From: Dechloromonas sp. CZR5
GTDB taxonomy: Bacteria; Pseudomonadota; Gammaproteobacteria; Burkholderiales; Rhodocyclaceae
Reading direction: 5' to 3'
Assembly (NCBI RefSeq): GCF_008711155.1
Contig: NZ_VUYQ01000002.1
Location: forward strand, 620,001-684,000
Length of the DNA: 64,000 nt
In this document: piece by piece, positions 33,303 to 42,298 of the stretch
Layout: each line of letters begins with the position of its first letter
How positions within the stretch are numbered: position 1 is the stretch's first letter
The notes under the pieces: generated by a model
Databases searched by the model: none
Told to the model about the DNA's origin: nothing
What the model saw: the letters and a program-made list of their open reading frames with translations, nothing else
Position numbers and translations under genes: made by a program

Positions 33303-34202
33303 TCAGGAAAGCGCCGCGTGTTCCAGCAGTTCGTCGATGAAGGCCCTGGCCGGGAGGGAAAGCACCTTGCGTCTGAGGTGCACGATGGACCATGGTTGCT
33401 GCAGCGGGAAGCCGGCGACATCGAGGATGCGCAGCCCTTCCGCTTGCGGATTCTCGCCGACCACGTGGCGGGAGAGGATGGCGAGGCCCATGCCGCTGAC
33501 GACCAGGTCGCGGATGGCTTCGTTGCTGCCGAGCGATAGCTTGATGTTCAGGGTATGCCCGTTCTGGGCGAGGTGGCGGTCAACGGCCCGCCGCGTGCCG
33601 GAGCCGGCTTCGCGCATCAGGAAGGGGTAGGGCGTCAGATCGGCCAGTGTCAGCGCGCCGGCGGGCAAGGGGTAGCCGGCGGGGGCGACGACGACGAGAG
33701 GATTGTCGAGGAAGGGCGTGGCGACGACGTCGAGCTCTTCGGGTGGGAAGGACATGATGTAGAGATCGTCCTCGTTGGCGCGCAGGCGCTCGACGATGCG
33801 GGCGCGGTTGGCGACCTCGAGTTCGATGTCGATGTCCGGATAGCGTTGGCAGAATGCGCCCAGCATGCGCGGCAGAAAATACTTGGCGGTGGTGACGAGG
33901 GCGACGCGCAGGCGGCCTTTGCGGAGGCCTTTCAGCGCGTCGATGGCTGATTCGAAGCGGCTCCAGCTGTCGTCCAGTTCGCGGGCCGTCTGCAGCAGTT
34001 CCTGGCCGGCGGCGGTGAGCTGGATGTCGCGCCCGGTTTGTTCGAACAGCGGCAGGCCGACGAGATCGGCGATTTGCCGGATCTGGATGGATACGGCCGG
34101 TTGCGTCAGGTGCAGGGCTTCCGCTGCACGCGAGAAGCTGCCGAAGCGGGCGACCGTGGCGAAAGTTTCCAGCTGGCGAAAGGTCAGATGTCGGCGCGAC
34201 AT
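33303..34202 (-). CDS. LysR-family regulator divergent from sbtAB (CbbR-like)
   Basis: The 299-residue regulator has an N-terminal winged helix (TFRQLETFATVARFGSFSRAAEALHLTQPAVSIQIRQI) and an inducer-binding domain. Overall it resembles the CbbR/CysB-type branch that controls carbon fixation and bicarbonate genes. It is transcribed away from sbtA across a 96-bp gap with an inverted repeat, so sbtAB is its likely target. The effector cannot be predicted. Confidence 0.9.
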   Translation of the reverse strand: MSRRHLTFRQLETFATVARFGSFSRAAEALHLTQPAVSIQIRQIADLVGLPLFEQTGRDIQLTAAGQELLQTARELDDSWSRFESAIDALKGLRKGRLRVALVTTAKYFLPRMLGAFCQRYPDIDIELEVANRARIVERLRANEDDLYIMSFPPEELDVVATPFLDNPLVVVAPAGYPLPAGALTLADLTPYPFLMREAGSGTRRAVDRHLAQNGHTLNIKLSLGSNEAIRDLVVSGMGLAILSRHVVGENPQAEGLRILDVAGFPLQQPWSIVHLRRKVLSLPARAFIDELLEHAALS

Positions 34203-34210
34203 ATAAGTTT

Positions 34211-34232
34211 TTATAAATGGCTATGGCTATAA
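34211..34232. promoter_or_regulatory. Inverted repeat in the LysR-sbtA intergenic region
   Basis: TTATA (34211-34215) and TATAA (34228-34232) flank 12 bp containing the direct repeat TGGCTATGGCTAT. It suits the T-N11-A type site of LysR regulators and lies just upstream of the regulator's own start. Confidence 0.5.
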
Positions 34233-34298
34233 AGTTTAATTGGATTTAATGGGTTTGCGATGGGATAGTTCGCGCCGTTTCGATTTCCGGTGAGTGCG

Positions 34299-35240
34299 AT
34301 GCCTTTTGAACCCGTGATCCTCTTTTTCCTGCTCGGCGTGCTCGCCGGGCTGGCGCGTTCCGATCTCAAGATACCGGCGGTGCTCTACGAATCCCTGAGC
34401 ATCTTCCTGCTGCTTGCCATCGGCCTCAAGGGCGGCGTCGAGCTGGCCCGCCAGTCGCTGTCCGAACTGCTGCTGCCGGCGCTGGTGGTCGTGGGTATCG
34501 GTGCCCTGCTGCCCCTGATCGCCTTTCCCGTCCTGCAGCGCCTAGGCAGGCTGTCGCGCGCCGATGCCGCGTCGGTCGCGGCGCATTACGGCTCGGTCAG
34601 CGTCGTCACCTTTGCCGTCGGTGCCGCCTATCTGGCCAATATGGGCCAGGAATACGAGGGGTACATGGTGGTCTTCCTCGTCCTGCTCGAATTCCCGGCG
34701 CTGATGATCGGCGTCTGGCTGGCCAAGCGCGGCCAGGGCGATTCGAACATGGGCAAAGTCCTGCACGAGGTATTCGCCGGCAAGAGCATCGTGTTGTTGG
34801 TGGGAGGGCTGCTCATCGGCTGGATGGCCGGAAGCGACGGCCTGAAGCCGCTCGACAACGTGTTTTTCGACCTGTTCAAGGGATTGCTGGCGATCTTCCT
34901 GCTCGAAATGGGGCTGGTTGCGGCCGGCCGGATCGGCGACCTCAAGCGGGCCGGCGCCTTCCTGCTCGGCTTTGCCGTCGCCATGCCGCTGTTCGCCGGC
35001 GCCCTCGGCGCCCTCACCGCCAGCCTGCTTGGCCTGAGTGTCGGCGGTGCCGCACTGCTTGCCACGCTGTACGCCAGCGCCTCCTACATCGCGGCACCGG
35101 CGGCCATGCGCATCGCCGTGCCCGAGGCCAACCCGGCCCTGTCCATCGGCGCGGCGCTGGGCATTACCTTCCCGTTCAACCTGGTGATCGGGATTCCGAC
35201 CTATTACTGGCTGGCGAGCCGGCTTGAAGGAGTGGTGTGA
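34299..35240 (+). CDS. sbtA: SbtA-type sodium-dependent bicarbonate transporter
   Basis: The 313-residue inner-membrane permease has about ten helices and belongs to the DUF897/SbtA family, which imports HCO3- with Na+ in cyanobacteria. Recognisable stretches are FLLLAIGLKGGVEL, SVAAHYGSVSVVTFAVG and YIAAPAAMRIAVPEANPALSI. ATG 34299 is preferred to the GTG at 34290 because GGTGAG precedes it. It overlaps sbtB by TGATG. Substrate is inferred from the family; homologues outside cyanobacteria are rarely tested. Confidence 0.87.
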   Translation: MPFEPVILFFLLGVLAGLARSDLKIPAVLYESLSIFLLLAIGLKGGVELARQSLSELLLPALVVVGIGALLPLIAFPVLQRLGRLSRADAASVAAHYGSVSVVTFAVGAAYLANMGQEYEGYMVVFLVLLEFPALMIGVWLAKRGQGDSNMGKVLHEVFAGKSIVLLVGGLLIGWMAGSDGLKPLDNVFFDLFKGLLAIFLLEMGLVAAGRIGDLKRAGAFLLGFAVAMPLFAGALGALTASLLGLSVGGAALLATLYASASYIAAPAAMRIAVPEANPALSIGAALGITFPFNLVIGIPTYYWLASRLEGVV

Positions 35241-35548
35241 TGGCTGCGAGCTATACCCGGCGAACCCTGCTGACCGTCGTCTGCGAATCGTCCATCGAGG
35301 CCCGTGTGGTGGCCGATGCCAAACGTCTCGGCGCCCACGGTTACACCGCCAGTGAAGCACGCGGCGGCGGCCAGCACGGCGAGCGGGATGGCGGCTGGCC
35401 GATGAGCGGCAACGTGCGCATCGACATCCTGTGCGAAGCGGCCGTGGCCGACGCCATTGCGGCGCATCTGCAGGGCACCTACTTTGCGGCCTATGCGATG
35501 GTCTGCTACCTGAGCGATGTATCGGTGCTGCGCTCGAACAAGTTCTGA
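35240..35548 (+). CDS. sbtB: SbtB-like PII-family regulator of SbtA
   Basis: The 102-residue protein has a PII ferredoxin-like fold pattern: RRTLLTVVCESSIEARVVADAKRLGAHGYTASEARG for the first half and NVRIDILCEAAVADAIAAHL for the second. A glycine-rich T-loop equivalent (ARGGGQHGERDGG) lies between them. Translational coupling to sbtA (TGATG) and size support the SbtB call. SbtB proteins bind adenine nucleotides and inhibit SbtA. Confidence 0.83.
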   Translation: MAASYTRRTLLTVVCESSIEARVVADAKRLGAHGYTASEARGGGQHGERDGGWPMSGNVRIDILCEAAVADAIAAHLQGTYFAAYAMVCYLSDVSVLRSNKF

Positions 35549-35568
35549 CGCGCCTGCCTGCTCGCCTG

Positions 35569-36201
35569 TCAGCCGAGCAGCTTGCGCTGATTCAGGTATT
35601 TTTCGAGGATTTCCAGCCGCGTCAGCGGGTCGTCGAGTTCGAGAAGTTTCTGCTTGGCGAGGTTTTGGATGGGCAGCACTTCGGTGATCCGGTAGCCGAC
35701 CCATTCGGCGTTGTCGAATCGGTGCGGTTCCGGAATGCGTTCCGTCCCGAGGTCGCTGACGATGCGCTGGAGCAGCGGCAGCAGGCGTTCGCGCTCCTGC
35801 GGCAGCGGGGTCGGCGGAGATTCCGCGAGCAGTTCGACCGTGCCTTCGAGCAGATTGTTGGCCCCGATGCTGGTTTCGATGATGCGAAAGCGCCGGCCGC
35901 CGAGCGCGTCGATCAGCAGGATGCCGAGCTGCTCCATTTCCCATCGGCCGACGGTGGCCAAGGTGCCGACGGCGTGAGGGACGGCGGCCGCGCCGACTTC
36001 GCCGCCCTTGTCGATCAGGCAGATGCCGAACGGCGTGTTGGCCTTCATGCAGGCGGCGGCCATGTCGAGATAGCGTTGCTCGAAAATCTTGAGCGGCTGC
36101 AGGCCGCCGGGGAAGAGCACGGTATTGAGCGGGAACAGCGGGATGCGCAGGGTTTCGACCGAGGTGCCGCCGGGCGAGCGGACAAAATCGAACCAGCCCA
36201 T
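35569..36201 (-). CDS. LON-substrate-binding domain protein
   Basis: The 210-residue protein consists only of the N-terminal LON domain (LRIPLFPLNTVLFPGGLQPLKIFEQRYLDM, then FGICLI and GTLATV). It has no ATPase or protease part. Such stand-alone proteins occur widely and may recognise damaged or misfolded proteins. It lies 1 nt downstream of ubiX, so the two are probably cotranscribed. Confidence 0.88.
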   Translation of the reverse strand: MGWFDFVRSPGGTSVETLRIPLFPLNTVLFPGGLQPLKIFEQRYLDMAAACMKANTPFGICLIDKGGEVGAAAVPHAVGTLATVGRWEMEQLGILLIDALGGRRFRIIETSIGANNLLEGTVELLAESPPTPLPQERERLLPLLQRIVSDLGTERIPEPHRFDNAEWVGYRITEVLPIQNLAKQKLLELDDPLTRLEILEKYLNQRKLLG

Positions 36202-36202
36202 G

Positions 36203-36814
36203 TCAGCGCGCCTCGCCCCAGCGCTGCATCAGGGTATGCGGCACGGCGACCTGGTCGAGCACGCGGGCGACGACGAAATCGACAATGTCCTGCACGCTTT
36301 GCGGATGCTGGTAGAAACCGGGGCTGGGCGGCAGGATGACGGCGCCGGCGCGGGAGAGGCGCAGCATGTTGTCGAGATGAATGGCCGAGAACGGCGTTTC
36401 GCGCGGCACCAGTATCAGCTTGCGGCCTTCTTTCAGCACGACGTCGGCGGCGCGCTCGATCAGGTTGTCGGCCAGGCCCTGGGCAACGGCGGCCAGCGTG
36501 CCCATCGAGCAGGGGCAGACGATCATGGCATCGGGCGGATTGGAGCCGGAGGCGACCGGCGCGAACCATTCCTCGCGCCCATACACCGCCAGGTTTTCCG
36601 GATCGGCGGAAGGAAAGCGGGCGAGCAGGGCGGCCCTGGCATCGGCCGGGCGCGACGGCAGATCGACATCCATTTCCTGCTTGGCGACGACCTGGGCGGC
36701 CTGCGAGTACAGGAGCTGTACCTTGCAGCCGGCGGCGAGCAGGCAGTCGAGCAGGCGCAGCCCGTAGGGCATGCCGGAGGCGCCGGTCAGCGCGAGGCAG
36801 ATGGTCTTAGGCAT
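36203..36814 (-). CDS. ubiX: Flavin prenyltransferase UbiX
   Basis: UbiX makes the prenylated FMN cofactor for the UbiD decarboxylase. The 203-residue product shows the FMN-binding ALTGASGMPYGLRLLD start, VCPCSMGTLAAVAQG and LVPRETPFSAIHLDNM, all family hallmarks. It overlaps the Gx transporter gene by 8 nt. ubiD is not in the window. Confidence 0.95.
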   Translation of the reverse strand: MPKTICLALTGASGMPYGLRLLDCLLAAGCKVQLLYSQAAQVVAKQEMDVDLPSRPADARAALLARFPSADPENLAVYGREEWFAPVASGSNPPDAMIVCPCSMGTLAAVAQGLADNLIERAADVVLKEGRKLILVPRETPFSAIHLDNMLRLSRAGAVILPPSPGFYQHPQSVQDIVDFVVARVLDQVAVPHTLMQRWGEAR

Positions 36815-37394
36815 CGGCAGAATCCGAAGGAGGAGTTTCAGCCAGCAGTTTAGCCGCGATCAGGCCGTTCATGGTGCCGAAGACGAGCGCTGCGCCGGCA
36901 AATACCGGCGTGAGCAGGAAGACGCCATCGTGCGGAATCAGCCAGGCCCGGGCGAGCAGCAACTGGCCGCCGATGTGGGCGAAGGCGGCGAGGATGGACA
37001 GGCTGACCGGGCCGAACCAGCGGGGCGGCAGATGGCGGGCCACGCCGAGGGTGAGCAGGCTGAGCGTGGTCCCGGTCAGCGACAGAAAGAAGCCGGGGGC
37101 AAGGAAATAGCCGAGCAGCAGGCTGCCGGCCAGGACGCGCAGGGCGCTGACCCAGACCGCCGTGGCCCACCCGTAGCGGGCGAGCACCACCAGAGTGACG
37201 ATATTGGCCAAGCCTGGCTTGACGCCGGGCAGCGGCGAGGGAATGGCCGCATCGACCAGCGACAGGCCGACGGCGGCAGTGGCCAGCCAGGCGACGCGGC
37301 GGTCTTCCGCGGTGACCGCGAGCTGCGTCACCGCCGGGCCTGCCGGCAGCGAGTCGGCGGGAGCGGCCCCGCTGTCAGTAACTGATCGAGTCAT
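36807..37394 (-). CDS. Gx transporter family membrane protein
   Basis: The 195-residue protein has about five hydrophobic helices and the family motif GLSLVDAAIPSPLPGVKPGLANIVTLV. The family is often annotated as heptaprenyl diphosphate synthase component I, a label that is probably wrong. It overlaps the NusG-II gene by 20 nt, and this pair recurs in other bacteria, in some cases near ApbE-type flavinyltransferases. A role in exported flavoprotein or quinone-linked redox chemistry is possible. Confidence 0.8.
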   Translation of the reverse strand: MTRSVTDSGAAPADSLPAGPAVTQLAVTAEDRRVAWLATAAVGLSLVDAAIPSPLPGVKPGLANIVTLVVLARYGWATAVWVSALRVLAGSLLLGYFLAPGFFLSLTGTTLSLLTLGVARHLPPRWFGPVSLSILAAFAHIGGQLLLARAWLIPHDGVFLLTPVFAGAALVFGTMNGLIAAKLLAETPPSDSADA

Positions 37395-37752
37395 AAACCC
37401 GGGTTCGTCCGGCGATTTGCACGCTGACCCGGTTGGGGGCGCAGATGGCGATTTCGCCGGGGCGCATCAGCCAGCCCTGCCTGACGCAATACTGGCGGGG
37501 GCCGGGGTCCGCAACGACGCGGGCGCGTCCCGGCTCGACGGCGATCAGCGTGGTGCCGAGCGGCCCGCTGACGGCGAACTGCTTGCTGGCCTTGAGATCG
37601 ACTTCGGCAAAAATGCGTCCTTCCTGACGGATGATGGCCCGGTCGGCAAGGCCGCCTTGCCAGAAAACCGGGATGCTGGCGCCGACCAGCGCGGCGCTGC
37701 CGAGAACGACCAGCCAGTCGCCGGGCCGGATCAGGGCCAGCCAGGACTTCAT
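37375..37752 (-). CDS. NusG domain II-containing membrane-anchored protein
   Basis: The 125-residue protein has one N-terminal membrane helix (GDWLVVLGSAALVGASIPVFW). The periplasmic small beta domain of the NusG_II family follows (GPRQYCVRQGWLMRPGEIAICAPNRVSVQI). The pattern with two conserved cysteines (YCVRQG, AICAPN) is typical. It forms an operon with the Gx transporter. Function is unknown; see finding. Confidence 0.8.
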   Translation of the reverse strand: MKSWLALIRPGDWLVVLGSAALVGASIPVFWQGGLADRAIIRQEGRIFAEVDLKASKQFAVSGPLGTTLIAVEPGRARVVADPGPRQYCVRQGWLMRPGEIAICAPNRVSVQIAGRTRVYDSISY

Positions 37753-37760
37753 TTCCGGAT

Positions 37761-38606
37761 TTAGTTGCCGGCCAGCGTGCGATGGCGGACCAGCACGCGG
37801 ACGCGGTCGGCGAATTCGCGGGCCAGCCATTCGGCGATGTAGACCGAGCGGTGCTGGCCGCCTGTACAGCCGATGGCCACCGTCAGGTAATTGCGGTTGT
37901 CGCGGATGAAGCTGGGCAGCCAGGTGGCGACGAAGCGGTGGATGTCCTCGCGCATCAGCACGACTTCGGCCTGGCCTTCGAGAAAATCGATGACCGGCCG
38001 GTCGCGCCCGGTGAGCGGCCGCAGGTCGGGGTCGTAGTGCGGGTTGGGCAGGCAGCGCACGTCGAAGACGAAGTCGGCGTCGAGCGGTATGCCGTGCTTG
38101 AAGCCGAAGGATTCGAACATCAGGGTCAGGCCCAGGCCGGGGGCCGCCTCGATGAACTGGCGGACCCACTCGCGCAGGCCGTTGGCCTTCATGCCGCTGG
38201 TGTCGATACGATGGCCGAGGCCGGAAATCGGCTCGAGCAGCTCGCGCTCGGCGCGGATGGCTTCGATCAGCGTTTGGTCGGCGGTGGCCAGCGGGTGGCG
38301 GCGGCGCGATTCCGAATAGCGCTTGAGCAGCGTTTCCTCGGTCGAATGCAGGAACAGGAAGGTGACATTGAGGTCGCCGGCCTTCAGCTTCTCGAGCTTT
38401 TCCGGCAACAGGTCGATGCCGTGGGCGGCCCGCGCATCAATGGCGACGGCGACCTTGTGGACGCCGTCTTCCTGCAGCATGCGGGTGAGCACGGTCAGCA
38501 TCACCACCGGCAAGTTGTCGACGCAGTAGTAGCCCGAGTCTTCCAGCAGGTTCAGGGCGACCGACTTGCCCGAACCGGACAAGCCGCTAATGAGAATGAG
38601 TTCCAT
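37761..38606 (-). CDS. rapZ: RNase adapter / UDP-sugar-binding P-loop protein RapZ
   Basis: The 281-residue P-loop protein has Walker [12 protein letters not shown] at residue 8-18 and the C-terminal [14 protein letters not shown] motif typical of RapZ/YvcJ. RapZ senses GlcN6P and steers sRNA processing in enterics; in other groups its targets differ. ATG 38606 starts the conserved [11 protein letters not shown]. No rpoN-hpf-ptsN genes flank it here. Confidence 0.94.
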   Translation of the reverse strand: MELILISGLSGSGKSVALNLLEDSGYYCVDNLPVVMLTVLTRMLQEDGVHKVAVAIDARAAHGIDLLPEKLEKLKAGDLNVTFLFLHSTEETLLKRYSESRRRHPLATADQTLIEAIRAERELLEPISGLGHRIDTSGMKANGLREWVRQFIEAAPGLGLTLMFESFGFKHGIPLDADFVFDVRCLPNPHYDPDLRPLTGRDRPVIDFLEGQAEVVLMREDIHRFVATWLPSFIRDNRNYLTVAIGCTGGQHRSVYIAEWLAREFADRVRVLVRHRTLAGN

Positions 38607-38770
38607 GGACGGGAGCATAATCAAGGCGGCGCGCGGCAGCAACCCACGGCATAATATTGGGTCGGCAATCCGGTTGTCCGGCCCGACATGCGAGGAATTC
38701 CGATGGCGAACAAGCCATCCGTGGCATGCGGCCGACTTTGCCGGTTCAACGATAAAAGCAGGAGACGATC

Positions 38771-39946
38771 ATGCCCCCGACCCTACCGCTGCTCAAACTG
38801 CCCTTCCTGTCCGAACTGACGGCCCTGCGCCGCGATATCCACGCCCATCCCGAGCTGGCTTTCGACGAGCACCGGACGGCCGACATCGTCGCCCGCGAGC
38901 TGGAACGCTGCGGGCTGGAGGTGCATCGTGGCATCGCCAGAACCGGTGTCGTCGGCGTGCTGCGCGCCGGTACGTCGACCCGCATGATCGGCCTGCGTGC
39001 CGACATGGACGCCCTGCCGCTGGCCGAACTGAACGAGTTCCCGCATCACTCGAAGCACCAGGGAAAGATGCACGCCTGCGGCCACGACGGGCACACCGCC
39101 ATGCTGCTCGGCGCGGCTCGCTACCTGGCCGGTGCCCCTGATTTCGACGGCATCGCCGTGTTCATCTTCCAGCCAGCCGAGGAGTCGGAGGGCGGGGCGG
39201 CGGTGATGATCGAGGATGGCCTGTTCGAGCGCTTTCCGGTCGAGGCGGTGTTCGGCCTGCACAACTGGCCGGGTATTCCTGTCGGTGAGATGATGGCGAT
39301 GCCGGGGCCGGTGATGGCCGGCACCTGCGCCTTCGAAATCACCGTGCGCGGCCATGGCTGCCATGCCGCCATGCCGCACCAGGGTGTCGATTCCATTGTC
39401 GCCGGCGCGCAACTGGTGCAGGCCCTGCAGACGGTGACCAGCCGGACGCTGCACCCCTGCGAATCGGCCGTGGTCAGCGTCACGCAATTCCATGGCGGCG
39501 AGGCGTGGAACATCATTCCGGAAGAGGTGGTGCTGCGCGGCACGATCCGCAGCTTCAAGCCGGAAATCCAGGAAACGGTGGAACGGGCTATCGAACGTTT
39601 ATGCAGTGGCGTGGCGGCGGCCAACGGGGCGCAGATCGGCGTCGTTTTCGACCACCGCTATCCGCCGACGGTCAACAGCGCCGCCGAGGCAAGATTCTGC
39701 CAGCAGGTGGCGGCCGAGGTGTTCGGTGCCGACAAGGTGCTGACCGACATTCTGCCGTCGATGGGGGCCGAGGACTTTGCCTACATGCTCAACGAGAAGC
39801 CCGGCTGCTACGTCTGGCTGGGCAACGGACCGGGCACCGGCGGCTGCACGCTGCACAACCCGCACTACGACTTCAACGACGAGCTGCTGACCCTCGGCGC
39901 CAGCTACTGGGTGCACCTTGTCCGTCGCTGGCTGGCGGCGGCCTGA
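38771..39946 (+). CDS. M20 family metal-dependent amidohydrolase
   Basis: The 391-residue M20D-type enzyme resembles hippurate hydrolase/N-acyl amino acid amidohydrolases. The metal-binding Cys/His segment ACGHDGHTAMLLG, the acidic residue pair in QPAEESEGGAAVMIEDG and the dimer-domain histidine in GHGCHAAMPHQGVD are intact. It starts at ATG 38771 behind AGGAGA. Substrate is unknown. Confidence 0.9.
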   Translation: MPPTLPLLKLPFLSELTALRRDIHAHPELAFDEHRTADIVARELERCGLEVHRGIARTGVVGVLRAGTSTRMIGLRADMDALPLAELNEFPHHSKHQGKMHACGHDGHTAMLLGAARYLAGAPDFDGIAVFIFQPAEESEGGAAVMIEDGLFERFPVEAVFGLHNWPGIPVGEMMAMPGPVMAGTCAFEITVRGHGCHAAMPHQGVDSIVAGAQLVQALQTVTSRTLHPCESAVVSVTQFHGGEAWNIIPEEVVLRGTIRSFKPEIQETVERAIERLCSGVAAANGAQIGVVFDHRYPPTVNSAAEARFCQQVAAEVFGADKVLTDILPSMGAEDFAYMLNEKPGCYVWLGNGPGTGGCTLHNPHYDFNDELLTLGASYWVHLVRRWLAAA

Positions 39947-39978
39947 GAGCCGTCTTGCCCGCCTTGCCGTAAGCGGCG

Positions 39979-40893
39979 CTAGCCGGCGACAAACATCCCG
40001 TTCTCCAGACGGAGGGCGTTGACCAGCAGCAATTCGCGCTCGACCTTGGCCACCAGGGCGTCGGGCGTCATGCCCAGGAAGCGGGTGTTGACGTCGACGG
40101 CGAAGGGCAGGCTGAAAACGAAGTCGGCGAACCGCTCGCGCGGAATGCTGCGCCTTTCCAGCATGGCGAAGGAAACACCGACCTTGATGGCATGCCAGGC
40201 CAGTTGCTCGATATTGTTCTCGAATTGGGCGATGCGCCGGAAGGCCCGCTCGAACGCGGCATCGACGGCATCGAACGGGCTTCCGTGGCCGGGAATGACG
40301 ATGTCGATGGGCAGGCGAGAGAGCATTTCCAGCGTCTGCCGGGTGTGGAGCAGGCCGTCGGCCTCGCCGAACAGTTCGGGAAAGATCACGCCGAAGCCGT
40401 TTTCCCACAGCGCGTCGCCGGAGATCAGGATGCGCTTTTCCGGGCAGTAATAGGCCAGCGCCTCCATGTCGTGGCCGGGCACGGCGAGCGCCTGCCAGTT
40501 CAACCCGCCCATGTCGATTTCGGCGCCGGCACTGATCAGGCTGTCATGCTGGAAGCGGGCACTCTGCTGGCCGAGCGGGGAGAGCAGCAGGGCATCGACG
40601 TCCCAGTCGGCGATGGCCGCGTGCAGGCCGGCGGGGACGATGATTTCGCAATCGTAGGCCGCCTTCAGTGCGGCATTGCCGCCAATATGGTCGGAATGCG
40701 AGTGCGTATTCACCAGGCGGGCCAGTTGCCGGCCGGCCAGGGCATGGTCCACCAGATCGACCGTCTGTTCGGCATGGGTGACGTAGCCGCTGTCGACCAG
40801 CGTTGCCCGTTCGCCTTCGAAAAACAGGATGTTGTTGGCCGACAGCCAGCCGCGCTCGAGGACGAGCAGGCTGTCGGGGAGGGCGGGCTTCAT
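39979..40893 (-). CDS. Metallo-beta-lactamase-fold hydrolase
   Basis: The 304-residue protein has the metal motif THSHSDHIGG near residue 65 and later GHDMEA, ISGDAL and IPGHGSP, the standard order for MBL-fold hydrolases. A C-terminal helical domain (from about residue 220) may be DNA/RNA or protein interacting. ATG 40893 overlaps the stop of the following DUF1289 gene. Substrate is unknown. Confidence 0.88.
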   Translation of the reverse strand: MKPALPDSLLVLERGWLSANNILFFEGERATLVDSGYVTHAEQTVDLVDHALAGRQLARLVNTHSHSDHIGGNAALKAAYDCEIIVPAGLHAAIADWDVDALLLSPLGQQSARFQHDSLISAGAEIDMGGLNWQALAVPGHDMEALAYYCPEKRILISGDALWENGFGVIFPELFGEADGLLHTRQTLEMLSRLPIDIVIPGHGSPFDAVDAAFERAFRRIAQFENNIEQLAWHAIKVGVSFAMLERRSIPRERFADFVFSLPFAVDVNTRFLGMTPDALVAKVERELLLVNALRLENGMFVAG

Positions 40894-41069
40894 GCCGGGG
40901 AGTCCGGGTCGCCGGCCGGTTTTTGCGCTTCCCGCGAGACGGGAACGATTTCGATGGCGACGTCGGGACCGCCCAGCGGGGGGCGGCCGCAACCCATGCA
41001 GACGCCGGTTTCGGGGTCGGACATGCAGACGCCGACGCATGGGTAGAGGTCTTCGTATTGGTTGGTCAT
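40890..41069 (-). CDS. DUF1289 small cysteine-rich protein (copy 1)
   Basis: The 59-residue protein has four cysteines in [19 protein letters not shown], the DUF1289 signature, followed by a short tail. It overlaps the MBL gene start (ATGA) and the preceding DUF1289 stop (ATGA). Such proteins may bind iron or zinc; function is unknown. Confidence 0.8.
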   Translation of the reverse strand: MTNQYEDLYPCVGVCMSDPETGVCMGCGRPPLGGPDVAIEIVPVSREAQKPAGDPDSPA

Positions 41070-41272
41070 GATCGGTGCTGTTCGTTGTCGGGGCGGCCGG
41101 TTTCCAGCTCGTTTTCCAGGCGGCGGCAGGCGACGGCGGCGAGGATGCGGGTCCGCGTCGTGTCGTCGCCGCGCGACCACACGGTGATTTCGTCGATGGT
41201 TCGGAAGCAGCCGACGCACAGGCCGCTGGCGGCATCCATCTTGCAGATGTTGATGCAGGGGGATTGGATCAT
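41066..41272 (-). CDS. DUF1289 small cysteine-rich protein (copy 2)
   Basis: The 68-residue protein has the core [27 protein letters not shown], again four cysteines in the DUF1289 pattern. It directly precedes copy 1 with an ATGA overlap. The ATG at 41272 is preferred to an upstream in-frame codon because it begins the family core. Tandem copies in one operon are unusual. Confidence 0.82.
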   Translation of the reverse strand: MIQSPCINICKMDAASGLCVGCFRTIDEITVWSRGDDTTRTRILAAVACRRLENELETGRPDNEQHRS

Positions 41273-41308
41273 GGGAATCAAGACAGCGGTCGATCGATGC
41301 TTCCGCAC

Positions 41309-42298
41309 TCAGATGAGCATGAAGCGGTGTTCTTGGTCGCGGACCATCTCGACGGCTTCGAGGGCCTCGTCGCGACTGATCCGGGCCAGCATGGCGAGGT
41401 GTAGACGGCGGTCGCGGGCGGTCAGTTCCGGGAAGTTCAGGGTATGGACGCTGCTGTCGCCGGTCGATTCGTCGCGGATGATGCCCAGCCGGTCGACGGT
41501 GACCGTCACCGGTGTCAGGTGCAAGGCGGGCTCCGGTGCCTGCAGGTAATCGGCCAGTGCGGCGATCAGGTGAGCGGGCATCAGCGCTTCGTTGTTCTCC
41601 CGCAGCCGGGCATCGAGATCGGCCAGGTGGCGGGTGTGCACCTGATACTCGTGGCCGCCGCTGCTGCCGCGCAGCACCGTCAGGTGGGCGCGCTCGACCG
41701 AGGCGTCGGCACGCAGTCCTTCCCGTTCATGGCGCAAGGCCTCGAGATGCGAATGGAAGGTGTGCAGCAGGCTTTCGAAGGCCTTGCAGCGCAGGCCGTG
41801 CAGGGTGGTCGCCAGCTGGCAGTTCGGTTCGATCAGCGTTTGCCCCGAAAAATAGAGCACCCGTTGCGGTACGTCGTTGCGAATGACATCGCCTTGCTGC
41901 TCCATGCCCAGCTGCTTCTTTTGCTGGCGCCGGGCGGCGAACATGGCATAGAAATGGTCGCTTTCCCAGCTGCAAGGTTCGGCCAGGAAGTCGCGCACCG
42001 CCTGGCTGCGGCCGAGCATCTGGTCGATATCGTCGGCTGTGGCGAACAGCGAATGGACCAGCGGATCGTTGGCGAAGGCGTGGCGGTTGATGTCCAGCGG
42101 CCCCGGCAGGGCGGCGACTAGGCCGTCGCAATAGCCGAGGGCATGCCGGACCGGGCCGCCCAGATGCTTTTCGAAGCCCGGGGCGAAGCGAAGCAGCGGA
42201 TCGACCATCTCGGCGACCCGTTCCAGGGCCTGAAGGACGCTCCGTTCCAGCGGCGGCTCGGGCTTGAGGAAATTGGCGACGGCGGAAAGAAGGCTCAC
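41309..42298 (-). CDS. Hypothetical protein downstream of HMG-CoA lyase
   Basis: The 329-residue soluble, mostly helical protein is not recognised. It has a hydrophobic N-terminal helix (LLSAVANFL), a charged coiled-coil-like stretch near residues 180-205 (HLEALRHEREGLRADASVERAHL) and no obvious catalytic motif. GTG 42298 is chosen since it overlaps the liuE stop (TAGTG). It is transcribed as the last gene of the liu region but need not share its function. Confidence 0.6.
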   Translation of the reverse strand: MSLLSAVANFLKPEPPLERSVLQALERVAEMVDPLLRFAPGFEKHLGGPVRHALGYCDGLVAALPGPLDINRHAFANDPLVHSLFATADDIDQMLGRSQAVRDFLAEPCSWESDHFYAMFAARRQQKKQLGMEQQGDVIRNDVPQRVLYFSGQTLIEPNCQLATTLHGLRCKAFESLLHTFHSHLEALRHEREGLRADASVERAHLTVLRGSSGGHEYQVHTRHLADLDARLRENNEALMPAHLIAALADYLQAPEPALHLTPVTVTVDRLGIIRDESTGDSSVHTLNFPELTARDRRLHLAMLARISRDEALEAVEMVRDQEHRFMLI

